Below, piece after piece: positions 35,127 through 44,205 of a stretch of 64,000 nt of DNA; position 1 is the first letter of the stretch; every line of letters starts with the position of its first letter. The notes under the pieces were generated by a model. That model was not told the DNA's origin and ran no database searches. It worked only from the letters and a program-made list of their open reading frames with translations. The position numbers and the translations under genes were made by a program. The DNA is taken from assembly GCA_038828875.1 (NCBI GenBank), contig JAWBMQ010000003.1, positions 62,001-126,000 on the forward strand, written 5' to 3'. This stretch comes from JAWBMQ01 sp038828875 (GTDB taxonomy: Archaea; Nanobdellota; Nanobdellia; Woesearchaeales; JAWBMQ01).

Positions 35127-35531
35127 ATGGAAATGCATCTTGAAAACAAAAAAGAGATGAAAAATACAATTCAGAAACTAAAAGTTGTTGAATATTTAAA
35201 AAATCATAAAAACCATCCTAGTGCTGAAGAGATTTTTGAAGAGATAAGAAAAGAAATTCCTACCATAACATTAGCTACTGTATATAGAATTCTTAACAAT
35301 CTAGTAGAAAATGGAAAAATAATAAAGATAGAATATGGTAATAAGAGTTTCTTTGATATTTTCGATGAAAAACATTATCATCTAATATGTGTTAATTGTA
35401 ATACTATTTATGATGTTTATGACGAAAGATTGATGAATTTAATAGAAAAAAATTTACATGAAAATGTAGATAATGAAATTTTTGGATATTCTTTAATTTT
35501 CTACGGTCTATGTGAAAAATGCAAAAAATAA
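35127..35531 (+). CDS. Fur/PerR-family metal-dependent regulator
   Basis: The winged helix is clear (HPSAEEIFEEIRKEIPTITLATVYRILNNLVENGKI), followed by the metal-binding dimerisation domain with HYHLICVNC and a terminal CEKC. About 134 residues. Two CxxC pairs can hold a structural zinc. The neighbour is a peroxiredoxin, so a peroxide-sensing PerR role is more likely than iron-sensing Fur, by context only. The start at 35127 is favoured because the region before it carries operator dyads. Confidence 0.82.
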   Translation: MEMHLENKKEMKNTIQKLKVVEYLKNHKNHPSAEEIFEEIRKEIPTITLATVYRILNNLVENGKIIKIEYGNKSFFDIFDEKHYHLICVNCNTIYDVYDERLMNLIEKNLHENVDNEIFGYSLIFYGLCEKCKK

Positions 35532-35548
35532 TTAAAAGAGGTGAAAAT

Positions 35549-36298
35549 ATGGAAAAAAAGATGGAAAAAGATAAAAACAAAAATAAGGAAAGTGTTGATG
35601 AAAAAATTATGTGTAGTTGTGAAGTTTGTGAATGTGAAGAAAACTATGGTTTAATGCCTATATTAGGAGAAAAAGCACCTAGTTTCTTAGCAAAGACAAC
35701 TAAAGGAACAATCAAATTTCCTCAAGATTATGAAGGAAAATGGGTTGTATTGTTTAGCCATCCTGCTGATTTTACTCCTGTTTGTACTACAGAATTTGTT
35801 GGCTTTCAAAAAAGATATGAAGAATTTAAAAAACTTAATACTGAATTAATAGGATTAAGTATTGATCAAGTATTTAGTCATATAAAATGGATTGAATGGA
35901 TAAAAGAAAAATTAAATGTTGGGATTGAATTTCCAATTATAGCAGATGATCAAGGAAGAATAGCTGAATTATACGGCATGATACATCCAGGAAAAGGAAC
36001 CAATACTGTAAGAGCAGTATTTATTATTGATCCTAAAGGAATTCTTAGAGCAATGCTATATTATCCACAAGAAGTTGGAAGAAATATTGATGAAATTTTA
36101 AGAATGATAAAAGCATTTCAAGTAGCTGATGCAAATAAAGTAGCAATGCCTCACAATTGGCCTAACAATGAATTAATAAAAGATAAGGTAATAATTCCAC
36201 CTGCAAGTTCTGTTCAAGAAAAAGAAGAAAGAATGAAAAAAGTAGCTAATAAAGAACTTGAGTGTTATGATTGGTGGTTTTGTTATAAGAAAATATAG
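35549..36298 (+). CDS. Peroxiredoxin (Prx6-like) with cysteine-rich N-terminal extension
   Basis: The start at 35549 follows AGAGGTGA. The core has SHPADFTPVCTTEF with the peroxidatic cysteine and the arginine in TVRAVFIIDP. A C-terminal pair of cysteines (ECYDWWFCYKK) is as in archaeal Prx6-type enzymes, where it can resolve the disulphide. About 249 residues. Unusual is an N-terminal extension of about 30 residues, Lys-rich and then MCSCEVCECEENYG, with four clustered cysteines that could bind metal or join the redox cycle. It overlaps the fur stop region and is cotranscribed with it. Confidence 0.92.
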   Translation: MEKKMEKDKNKNKESVDEKIMCSCEVCECEENYGLMPILGEKAPSFLAKTTKGTIKFPQDYEGKWVVLFSHPADFTPVCTTEFVGFQKRYEEFKKLNTELIGLSIDQVFSHIKWIEWIKEKLNVGIEFPIIADDQGRIAELYGMIHPGKGTNTVRAVFIIDPKGILRAMLYYPQEVGRNIDEILRMIKAFQVADANKVAMPHNWPNNELIKDKVIIPPASSVQEKEERMKKVANKELECYDWWFCYKKI

Positions 36299-36351
36299 AG
36301 AAAAATTAAAATAAAGTAAAAGATTTTTCTTTTTTATTTTTACATAAAGAT

Positions 36352-37295
36352 TTATTGTCCTGGGATTCTTGGAAATAATTGTACATCTTTAATATGCTTC
36401 TTTCCTGTTACAAATCCAATCAACCTTTCTACTCCAAATCCTGCTCCAGCACTAGGTACTAATAACTTTCTTTTTGCCAATTCTATGAAAGTTTCATATT
36501 TTTTTAACATTTCTGGCTTTTTGCTCAATTTTCTAACAATAATATCGTAATCTGTCTCTCTCTCGCCGCCACTTAATGCTTCTCCAAAGCCTTCTGGATA
36601 AATTAAATCATAGTTGAAGTAATGTCCTGGATTAGCAGGATCTTCCTTATTATAGAATTCACTTACATCATCAAACAACCAAAAAGGTTCATCTGTATCT
36701 TTCGAAGCTTCTATAACCCAATCTCCTTGATATTTTTCTTGCAATTCTGAGCTGTATATTTCTTAAAAGGTCTCTTTGGAATTTTTAATGTTCTTTCTTG
36801 AAGAGCTAACAATTCGCTATGATCTTTATTTAGCTTAGTAATCAACGTTACCATAAATTCTTCTATCAAATCAAAAACATCTTCTCTTTTTGCATAAGCA
36901 ATTTCAAAATCTACTTGAGAAAATTCAAAACAATGCCTTCTAGTGTATTGCTTTGAAACATTTTCAATTCTAACATTTGGAGAAATTATGAATATCTTTT
37001 TAGCTCCTGAAATCAATGCAGTTTGCTTATGTAAAATCATACTTTGAGTTAGCATCAATTTTTGATCATATACCTCTAACGTTGATGTTGGAGTTAATGG
37101 TGAAGTTAGATCTGCAATAACTGGATCTGTTACTGTTGAAAGGATTACATGTATAAATTGATAAAAACCTTTAGAATCAAAAAAATCAACAATTTCCTTT
37201 AAAATTATTGTCTACAAATCTAATATTTTTATTGTTTCTTTCAAATGATCTATAAAAGAATCTAAATCATCTTTTATTGTTGTAAAACATCGGCC
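36352..37295 (-). pseudogene. Degenerate asparagine-synthetase-like gene (copy A)
   Basis: This copy is homologous over its full length to the intact synthetase at 38859-39821 but is broken. A frameshift near 36735-36760 separates a 130-residue C-terminal frame (36352-36744) from the rest. A TAG at 37212-37214 replaces the glutamine aligned with residue 28 of the intact copy, and no in-frame ATG remains at the 5' end. The C-terminal frame still shows class II motif 3 (GAGFGVERLIGFVTG). It differs from the intact copy at many positions, so it is an older paralogue. It appears to have been one parent of the tandem duplication. Confidence 0.8.
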
Positions 37296-37433
37296 ATCTT
37301 CAATAGTTTCTGATTCCTTAATTCCATGATTTTTTGTTTAAAACATAAAACAATTATATAAATTTAATTTTTGCTCAATTAGCTATCATTAAATAGAAAA
37401 GCATAAAAACCTTATTTAAAAAGAAAAAATAAA

Positions 37434-37450
37434 AAATATTTATAAAATGA
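37434..37450 (+). promoter_or_regulatory. TATA box of tRNA-Tyr copy 1
   Basis: AAAAATATTTATAAAAT ends about 20 bases before the tRNA. The same element precedes copy 2 at about 38697-38713, so both copies carry an identical promoter. Confidence 0.5.
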
Positions 37451-37469
37451 AAATCATTCCAATTTTTAT

Positions 37470-37592
37470 CCCTGCCTAGCTCAATTGGTAGAGCGGTCGG
37501 CTGTAGATGTCGTAACGATGTTGCAAATTGCAAAAAATGAGTTACGATCAGCCGATACCGACAGGTTCCCGGTTCGAGTCCGGGGGCAGGGA
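37470..37592 (+). tRNA. tRNA-Tyr (GTA) copy 1, with 50-nt intron
   Basis: Acceptor CCCTGCC pairs with GGCAGGG, discriminator A; C1:G72 is the archaeal tyrosine identity pair. D-stem GCTC/GAGC, anticodon stem GTCGG/CCGAC and T-arm CCCGG-TTCGAGT-CCGGG. The loop CTGTAG is interrupted after position 37 by an intron at 37507-37556 and completed by A, giving CTGTAGA. The intron has an internal helix CGTAAC/GTTACG, and its 3' end holds CAGCCG, complementary to exon CGGCTG. Confidence 0.93.
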
Positions 37593-37595
37593 TTT

Positions 37596-38558
37596 TTACA
37601 TAAAAACCTGTTCTCCTGGGATTCTTGGAAATAATTGTACATCTTTAATATGCTTCTTTCCTGTTACAAATCTAACTAATCTTTCTACACCAAAACCTCC
37701 GCCTGCACTTGGCACTAATAACTTTCTTTTTGCTAATTCAAAAAATGTAGGATACTTAAGAATTATGTCCTCTCTTTTATTTTCGCTTAATTTTCTAACG
37801 ATAATATCGTAATCTGTCTCTCTCTCGCCGCCGCTTAATGCTTCTCCAAAGCCTTCTGGATAAATCAAATCATAATTTAAAAAATGGCCTTTGTTTTTTG
37901 GATCTTCTTTATCATAAAACTCTCTCTTATGATCTAAAACCCAAAATGGATCTGTAGCATCTTTAGAAGCCTTAAATTCCCAATCTTTACCATACTTTTC
38001 TTCTAATTCATAGGTTGTAAATATTTTAAAAGGTCTCTTAGGTATTGCTAATGATCTACCTAATTTTTTCAACAAATCTTCATGCTTGGTAGTTACTTTT
38101 TTTATTATTCTAACAAGCAATTCTTCTATCAAATCAAAAACATCTTCTCTTTTTGCATAAGCAATTTCAAAATCTACTTGTGAAAATTCAAAACAATGCT
38201 TTCCTGTATCTTTTCTAGAATCATCTTCTAACCTTACATTAGGAGATACGATAAAAATTCTTTTCATTCCTGAAATCAATGCAGTTTGCTTATGTAAAAT
38301 CATACTTTGAGTTAGCATCAATTTTTGATCATATACCTCTAACGGTGATGTTGGAGTTAATGGTGAAGTTAGATTTGCAATAACTGGATCTGTTACTGTT
38401 GAAAGGATTACATGTATAAATTGATAAAAACCTTTAGAATCAAAAAAATCAACAATTTCCTTTAAAATTATTGTCTACAAATCTAATATTTTTATTGTTT
38501 CTTTCAAATGATCTATAAAAGAATCTAAATCATCTTTTATTGTTGTAAAACATCGGCC
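37596..38558 (-). pseudogene. Chimeric asparagine-synthetase-like gene (copy B)
   Basis: The 3' part (37596 to about 38333) is nearly identical to the intact copy C, and the 5' part (to about 38558) is nearly identical to degenerate copy A. It keeps the TAG of copy A (38475-38477) and lacks the proper start. An open frame of 241 residues remains from a TTG at 38321 and still has motif 2 (HCFEFSQVDFEIAYAK) and motif 3 (GGFGVERLVRFVTG). A shortened product could be made, but it would lack about 80 N-terminal residues, so I call it a pseudogene. Confidence 0.8.
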
Positions 38559-38732
38559 ATCTTCAATAGTTTCTGATTCCTTAATTCCATGATTTTTTGT
38601 TTAAAACATAAAACAATTATATAAATTTAATTTTTGCTCAATTAGCTATCATTAAATAGAAAAGCATAAAAACCTTATTTAAAAAGAAAAAATAAAAAAT
38701 ATTTATAAAATGAAAATCATTCCAATTTTTAT

Positions 38733-38855
38733 CCCTGCCTAGCTCAATTGGTAGAGCGGTCGGCTGTAGATGTCGTAACGATGTTGCAAATTGCAAAAAA
38801 TGAGTTACGATCAGCCGATACCGACAGGTTCCCGGTTCGAGTCCGGGGGCAGGGA
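38733..38855 (+). tRNA. tRNA-Tyr (GTA) copy 2, with 50-nt intron
   Basis: This is identical base for base to the copy at 37470-37592, intron included (here 38770-38819), and shifted by exactly 1263 bp. It has the same promoter and the same downstream synthetase sequence. A recent segmental duplication is the simplest explanation. Confidence 0.93.
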
Positions 38856-38858
38856 TTT

Positions 38859-39821
38859 TTACATAAAAACCTGTTCTCCTGGGATTCTTGGAAATAATTG
38901 TACATCTTTAATATGCTTCTTTCCTGTTACAAATCTAACTAATCTTTCTACACCAAAACCTCCGCCTGCACTTGGCACTAATAACTTTCTTTTTGCTAAT
39001 TCAAAAAATGTAGGATACTTAAGAATTATGTCCTCTCTTTTATTTTCGCTTAATTTTCTAACGATAATATCGTAATCTGTCTCTCTCTCGCCGCCGCTTA
39101 ATGCTTCTCCAAAGCCTTCTGGATAAATCAAATCATAATTTAAAAAATGGCCTTTGTTTTTTGGATCTTCTTTATCATAAAACTCTCTCTTATGATCTAA
39201 AACCCAAAATGGATCTGTAGCATCTTTAGAAGCCTTAAATTCCCAATCTTTACCATACTTTTCTTCTAATTCATAGGTTGTAAATATTTTAAAAGGTCTC
39301 TTAGGTATTGCTAATGATCTACCTAATTTTTTCAACAAATCTTCATGCTTTGTAGTTACTTTTTTTATTATTCTAACAAGCAATTCTTCTATCAAATCAA
39401 AAACATCCTCTTTTTTAGCATAAGCAATTTCAAAATCTACTTGTGAAAATTCAAAACAATGCTTTCCTGTATCTTTTCTAGAATCATCTTCTAACCTTAC
39501 ATTAGGAGATACGATAAAAATTCTTTTCATTCCTGAAATCAATGCAGTTTGCTTATGTAAAATCATACTTTGAGTTAGCATCAATTTTTGATCATAAACA
39601 TCAACTTGTAACGTTTTTTTAACTGTACTACTTGGATCTGGAGCTAAAGGATCGGTAACAGTAGAAAGAATTACAGGCATCAACTGATTGAATTCTTTTT
39701 CAACAAAATAATTAACAATTTCTTGTAAAATTGTTGTTTGTATTGGAATTATTTCGGCTACCATTTTCATATGCTCTAAAAAAGTTTTCAAATCTTTTTC
39801 ATACTGTTGCATTTTTACCAC
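38859..39821 (-). CDS. Archaeal asparagine synthetase-like (AspRS/AsnRS-derived), intact copy C
   Basis: This 320-residue protein is a class II synthetase catalytic core without the OB-fold anticodon domain. It shows motif 2 (GKHCFEFSQVDFEIAYAK), FLNYDLIYPEGFGEALSGG and motif 3 (GGGFGVERLVRFVTG). Proteins of this size and layout in archaea (AS-AR, characterised in Pyrococcus) make asparagine from aspartate and ammonia and are not tRNA synthetases. A strong GAGGTGGTAAA site precedes the ATG. The gene is divergent from an Lrp/AsnC regulator. It is the only intact copy of three. A true AsnRS is unlikely because the anticodon domain is missing. Confidence 0.82.
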   Translation of the reverse strand: MVKMQQYEKDLKTFLEHMKMVAEIIPIQTTILQEIVNYFVEKEFNQLMPVILSTVTDPLAPDPSSTVKKTLQVDVYDQKLMLTQSMILHKQTALISGMKRIFIVSPNVRLEDDSRKDTGKHCFEFSQVDFEIAYAKKEDVFDLIEELLVRIIKKVTTKHEDLLKKLGRSLAIPKRPFKIFTTYELEEKYGKDWEFKASKDATDPFWVLDHKREFYDKEDPKNKGHFLNYDLIYPEGFGEALSGGERETDYDIIVRKLSENKREDIILKYPTFFELAKRKLLVPSAGGGFGVERLVRFVTGKKHIKDVQLFPRIPGEQVFM

Positions 39822-39926
39822 CTCTTTTAGAAAATAAAAATTATCAAGAATTTTATATAAAATTATTTTAAAAAAACGAGAACAAAATGCAAATTTTTAC
39901 TATAATTTTTGAAAAAAATAAAACAT

Positions 39927-39956
39927 TGTTCAAAATAAAAAAATTTAAATTGAACA
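39927..39956 (+). promoter_or_regulatory. Inverted repeat overlapping the Lrp-gene promoter
   Basis: TGTTCAA (39927-39933) and TTGAACA (39950-39956) are perfect inverted repeats around AT-rich sequence with a TATA-like AAATTTAAAT. The element lies 15-45 bases before the Lrp start and about 105-135 bases before the synthetase start. The layout suits an autoregulatory Lrp-family operator. Confidence 0.5.
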
Positions 39957-39970
39957 TAATTTATCATTAA

Positions 39971-40444
39971 ATGAGAAAAATGAAATTAGACAAAAAGGAT
40001 TTTAAGCTTATTGAATATATGCAAGAAAATGGAAGAGAAAGTATTAGAAATATTGCAAAAGATTTATCATTAAAACCTACATCAGTATTCACAAGATTAA
40101 AAAAATTGGAAAAAGAAGGAATTATTGAAAAATACTCTGCTGTTATTTCTAAAGAAAAATTAGGTTATAATGTTATAGGTTTCGTTTTAATAACATATAA
40201 AAAATCTCATCTTTCACAAGAGGAATTAGCGTTAAAATTGAAAAAATTCAATCAAATACTTGAAGTGCATATAATTGCTGGTGAATGGGATTTATTATTA
40301 AAAATTGTAGAAAAAGATATTCAAAGTTTAGGAGAATTTATAACGAATAAATTAAGAAACATTCCTGAAATTGAAAAAACAGAAACATTGATTGTTTTGA
40401 AAACATTAAAAGAGACAAATAATATAAAAATATTTGAAGAATGA
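39971..40444 (+). CDS. Lrp/AsnC-family transcriptional regulator
   Basis: This 157-residue protein has the N-terminal HTH (LDKKDFKLIEYMQENGRESIRNIAKDLSL...TSVFTRLKKLEKEGII) and a C-terminal RAM ligand domain (EVHIIAGEWDLLLKIVEKDIQSLGEFI). Family members sense amino acids. It faces the asparagine-synthetase-like gene across 150 bp, as E. coli AsnC faces asnA, so asparagine is a reasonable guess for the ligand. That guess is inference from context. Confidence 0.9.
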   Translation: MRKMKLDKKDFKLIEYMQENGRESIRNIAKDLSLKPTSVFTRLKKLEKEGIIEKYSAVISKEKLGYNVIGFVLITYKKSHLSQEELALKLKKFNQILEVHIIAGEWDLLLKIVEKDIQSLGEFITNKLRNIPEIEKTETLIVLKTLKETNNIKIFEE

Positions 40445-40449
40445 TGTTC

Positions 40450-42704
40450 TTAATTTTTATTTTTTGAAAAATTTAAGATTTTTACTTTCTTATCTTTAGC
40501 AAAATAAATTGGAACTTTACCTGGTTCAGGATGATGACCTACCTTTTCTTGAAATGCGGTTCTATCTTGCCAGGTTGAAGAACAAATTAAATGAACTCCA
40601 TTGTAATAATTATATGAAACTTTATGTACATGACCTGATGCAAAAATATGAGGTACTTGTTCAATTACTAAATAATCCTTAATATCTGGATAATATAAAG
40701 TTGAACCATAGCTAGGTCCTAGATGTCTTAATTTAAGCAAATATTCCATTAAAAAGGAAATATTATCATATCCTCCTTTTTCTTTAACAATTNNNNNNNN
40801 NNNNNNNNNNNNNNNNNNNNNNNNNNNNNNNNNNNNNNNNNNNNNNNNNNNNNNNNNNNNNNNNNNNNNNNNNNNNNNNNNNNNNNNNNNATTACTAAAT
40901 AATCCTTAATATCTGGATAATATAAAGTTGAACCATAGCTAGGTCCTAGATGTCTTAATTTAAGCAAATATTCCATTAAAAAGGAAATATTATCATATCC
41001 TCCTTTTTCTTTAACAATAGGAATTTCAGAAATGTAATAATCAAAACTATAACCATGATAAAGCAATATTTTAAGTGAATTGTTTTTAGAATCATAGAAT
41101 TCTACAATTGATGGATTACTTAACATAACTACATTTTTCATATCCCACAAGGATTTTGCAAGATAATATGGAATTACTGGCTGTGGTTCTGCAAGTCTAA
41201 CAGCATCATGGTTTCCAGGAATAATGATAATTGGAATATGTTCTGGTATCTGCTTTAAATATTGTGCAAATTGCTCATATTGTTCAAATATATCAGTAAT
41301 TGTTAATTCTTTATTTTGCTCTGAATAAATACCTACTCCATCCACTAAATCTCCAACTATGAATATTGCCTTTATCTTCTTTGAAATTTCATTCAACAAA
41401 GGATTTGATGTTCTTTGATTTAACCAAGCTAAAAAAGATAAAAATTCATCTTCTAAAAATTGTTTAGATCCTACATGAACATCAGAAATAAAAACAAATA
41501 CATCATCATCAGAGTAACTATTCTCAATAATAGGTACATCAGGAAGCATTATATCATCAACATAAAATCTTCCATTGTTATAACTACCAAAAAAACAAAC
41601 AACAGCATCTAATGTTAAATTTTTTGCAATATTGAAAATTTCTCTTTTATTATTATTTACAACTACTTCAATAGAATCATAAAAATCTTCCAAATTTATA
41701 ATAATGTTGCCAAATTTTTCATTTATGTTATTAATCATTCCAATAATAGCTACATTTTTTGCATTAAACTGTTTTAATCGATTAATCGTTAACAAATTAC
41801 CTTTTAAATTAGCTCTGCTCTTGAGCATATCTGAAATAATATTAAACCTTGATTTGAACAAATTGGTAAAATCTTGTACATCTAACTTTTTCACAGATTC
41901 CTTGTAATACATATTTACTGAAAAAGAATTATTAACTTTTGATGCTAAATAATGCTCATAATCAAAAGGAAGTCTATTTTTCTCTAAATCGAAAAAAAAG
42001 TTTAATTTTTCTGTGTATTGAGTTTCATTTCTTCTTTTAGATAATAAATATTTTGCAAAATCTATAACTTCTTCATCTTCTTGAGTTTCATTATTGTCTT
42101 CATTACTATTTTCTAAATTTTGAATTTGAATATTTTCTCTAAAACTTTCTTTTGTAGTTTTTTGAGGAATTTCTTTGTTAATTTCCTTAGGTTCTTCTAC
42201 TATATTTATCTCAAAATTATTTTCTATTTTAGCTTCGCTATTTTGTTCTTGAATATCATCTTGTATTTTTTGAAATTCATTATTTTCTATTTCTAAACTA
42301 TTTAAGCTAAATTCTTCACTGTTTTCCTGTATGTAAATGTTATATGCTGTAGAAAAATCAGAACCTATTTCAACATTGTTTTCCTGTTTCTTTTCTTCAA
42401 AAAGCTTCTCAAAAAGATCTATGTATTTTGTATAATTTACAATATCTAACTTTTTCTGATACATTGCTGTAGATTTTTCAATATCGCTCCAATTTAAATT
42501 ATGATTTGAATTTTTCAATGTTTTTTCAATCAACTTAAATATATCTCTAGTAATAATAACTATATCACTTTGATAGTTTTCAGTATAAGTTCTTAAAATA
42601 TCTTCAACTTCTCTTTCATTATAAGGTTCTAAATAAGATATAAGGTCATCACTAACTAAAAAACCAAATTTCGTAAATAATTCGAAAATTTCTTTTTTTT
42701 TCAT
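40450..42704 (-). CDS. polB: DNA polymerase D small subunit DP1, interrupted by an assembly gap
   Basis: This is the DP1 subunit of the archaeal family D polymerase: a poorly conserved Glu/Asn-rich N terminus, an OB fold, and a calcineurin-like 3'-5' exonuclease domain with FISDVHVGSKQF, GDLVDGVGIY, IIPGNHDAVR, YHGYSFD and ASGHVHK, all key residues present. A 98-N gap at 40793-40890 splits it, and 40664-40791 is repeated at 40891-41018. Collapsing the repeat gives one frame of 676 codons. Reading 40450-40749 as a separate protein is an artefact. Three bases separate it from orc1/cdc6. Confidence 0.92.
40793..40890. other. Assembly gap (98 N) inside polB with duplicated flanks
   Basis: There are 98 undetermined bases. 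40664-40791 is repeated exactly at 40891-41018, an offset of 227 bases, the same as at the first gap. The true sequence is probably continuous with the repeat present once. Confidence 0.95.
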
Positions 42705-42707
42705 TTT

Positions 42708-43907
42708 TTAATCCAAACCTAATTCTTTAGCAAGCAATGATTTAATAATAGGATGTAACACTTTAGGATATGAAAGTTCTATATCTCTGGTTCTTCCATA
42801 TCTACCTTGAGATATTAATTTTACATTTATTATTCCTAAAGAATCAAATTCATTTATGATATCTGAAACTCTTCTCTGTGTTAAAGGCCTGTTGCCAGTT
42901 TTCTTGATAATTTCTAAATACAAAGAATAAACTTCTCCAGTATAAATTTTTTCATCTTTTTCACTTAAAAGAATTATTGAATAAAGCACAGCTTGATATT
43001 GCTTAGGTTGTGATTTTATCAAATCTATGTATTTATCACTTTCCATCTTATCTTGAGCTATGTCTAAATGCTTTACTGTTACTTTGTTTGAATTTTCTCT
43101 TTCTGCAATTTCTCCTGCTAGTCTTAGCAAATCAATAGCTCTTCTAGCATCTCCGTGCTCTTTAGCAGCATAAGCAGCACACTTTTCAATTAATCCTGGT
43201 TCTAAAACATCAGGTTTAAAAGCTAACTTAGCTCTATGATAAAGAATATCCTTAAGCTGTAAAGCATTATAAGGTTCAAAAATTAGACTTTCTTCAGAAA
43301 GAGATGATTTTATTCTAGGATCTATTTTGGATGTTAAATTTATGTTGTTAGATATACCTATGATAGAAATAAAACTATGACTTAGTTCTTCATTTTTTCT
43401 TAGCAAAACATAAAGCAATTCATCACCTGCTTTATCGATAAGTTGATCAATTTCATCCAAAATTAATATAAGATATATCTTTCTATTTTCAATTATTTCA
43501 AAAAAACTTTTGTACAATGTTTGTGTTGGAACTCCTGTGTTAGGAACTTTTTTTCCAAAAACATCTAATAATTGTGCAAGAATTCTATATTCAGTATCTG
43601 CTTGTTTTTCTAATTTACAATTAAGATAAACTATTTTCAAAGGAAGATTATGTTGTTTGATAACCTTTTCTAACTCTCTTTTAAGATATTTTAAAGTTAC
43701 AGTTTTACCAGTTCCTGTTTTTCCATAAACAAAAAGATTTGATATTTTTGAAAATTTTAAAGAAGGAGCTATTATTTTAGAAATAGCATCAATTTCATTT
43801 TGTCTATGATCTAGTAATTCAGGAATATAAGAAGATGACAACACAGAACGATCGTGAAAAATAGAATCTTTAGTTAGATACTTTTCAAAAAAATCAGTAA
43901 GATTCAT
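42708..43907 (-). CDS. cdc6: Orc1/Cdc6 replication initiator
   Basis: This 399-residue AAA+ protein has Walker A VYGKTGTGKT (about residues 60-69), Walker B LILDEIDQL, sensor 1 IGISNNINL, sensor 2 HGDARRAIDLLRLAG and a C-terminal winged helix (RPLTQRRVSDIINEFDSLGII). It binds ORB elements at the origin and loads MCM. Its promoter side faces an AT-rich region with two ORB-like elements. The DP1 gene follows 3 bases later, so initiator and polymerase subunit are made together. Confidence 0.95.
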   Translation of the reverse strand: MNLTDFFEKYLTKDSIFHDRSVLSSSYIPELLDHRQNEIDAISKIIAPSLKFSKISNLFVYGKTGTGKTVTLKYLKRELEKVIKQHNLPLKIVYLNCKLEKQADTEYRILAQLLDVFGKKVPNTGVPTQTLYKSFFEIIENRKIYLILILDEIDQLIDKAGDELLYVLLRKNEELSHSFISIIGISNNINLTSKIDPRIKSSLSEESLIFEPYNALQLKDILYHRAKLAFKPDVLEPGLIEKCAAYAAKEHGDARRAIDLLRLAGEIAERENSNKVTVKHLDIAQDKMESDKYIDLIKSQPKQYQAVLYSIILLSEKDEKIYTGEVYSLYLEIIKKTGNRPLTQRRVSDIINEFDSLGIINVKLISQGRYGRTRDIELSYPKVLHPIIKSLLAKELGLD

Positions 43908-44035
43908 TTTTCATTTAGAAGAAATCAAGGTTTAAAAAATTTCTTATGAATTTATAGTTATGTTTTTTTGATTTTATCGCAAATCAATTTTTGTAATTCA
44001 TAAGTAATCATTATTTTACATTTTATAAAAATACA

Positions 44036-44063
44036 CTCCCCTTTATTTCTTATGGAAATTATA
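44036..44063 (-). promoter_or_regulatory. Origin recognition box-like element, cdc6 side
   Basis: Read on the minus strand it has TATAA, then TTTCCATAAGAAA, then the G-string TAAAGGGGAG. It matches the right-hand element at 25 of 28 positions and has the ORB layout of a TTCC-n-GAAA dyad followed by an oriented G-string. Confidence 0.7.
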
Positions 44064-44205
44064 TTTAACATATTGTTAAATTTTTTATACTTAATTGAAT
44101 TTTTCAATATTGAAAAATTATAAATAATATACTATTTGTTTTTTGTTTTTTTTTTTTTTTCAATAAACTTTAAAAATCAGAAATAAAAACATAAATTAAT
44201 AAGAC

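Larger units (their letters stand above)
37006..39531. repeat. Two tandem 1263-bp units containing tRNA-Tyr and synthetase segments
   Basis: Every position from 37006 to 38268 recurs 1263 bases later with very few differences, for example at 38088, 38145, 38149, 38154 and two near 38345-38375. A 65-bp block identical in all three synthetase copies (37006-37070, 38269-38333 and 39532-39596) marks the unit boundary. Left of this block copy B matches copy C; right of it copy B matches copy A. This is the product expected from unequal crossover between paralogues A and C. Confidence 0.85.

Noticed and set aside
37212..37214. TAG read as pyrrolysine
   Set aside because: The same copy lacks a start codon and has a frameshift, and no pyrrolysine genes are seen in the window.
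37596..38321. A functional 241-residue synthetase starting at TTG
   Set aside because: The frame continues upstream with homology to the intact copy until an in-frame TAG, so this is the remainder of a broken chimeric gene.
38859..39821. Asparaginyl-tRNA synthetase
   Set aside because: The class II core is present but the N-terminal anticodon-binding OB fold is missing, which matches archaeal asparagine synthetase and not a tRNA synthetase.
40450..40749. A separate 99-residue phosphoesterase-like protein
   Set aside because: It is the C terminus of DP1 cut off by the second N gap with duplicated flanks.
44139..44160. T tract as a transcription terminator
   Set aside because: It lies inside the ORB-flanked AT-rich region and no gene ends nearby in that direction; an unwinding element is more likely.
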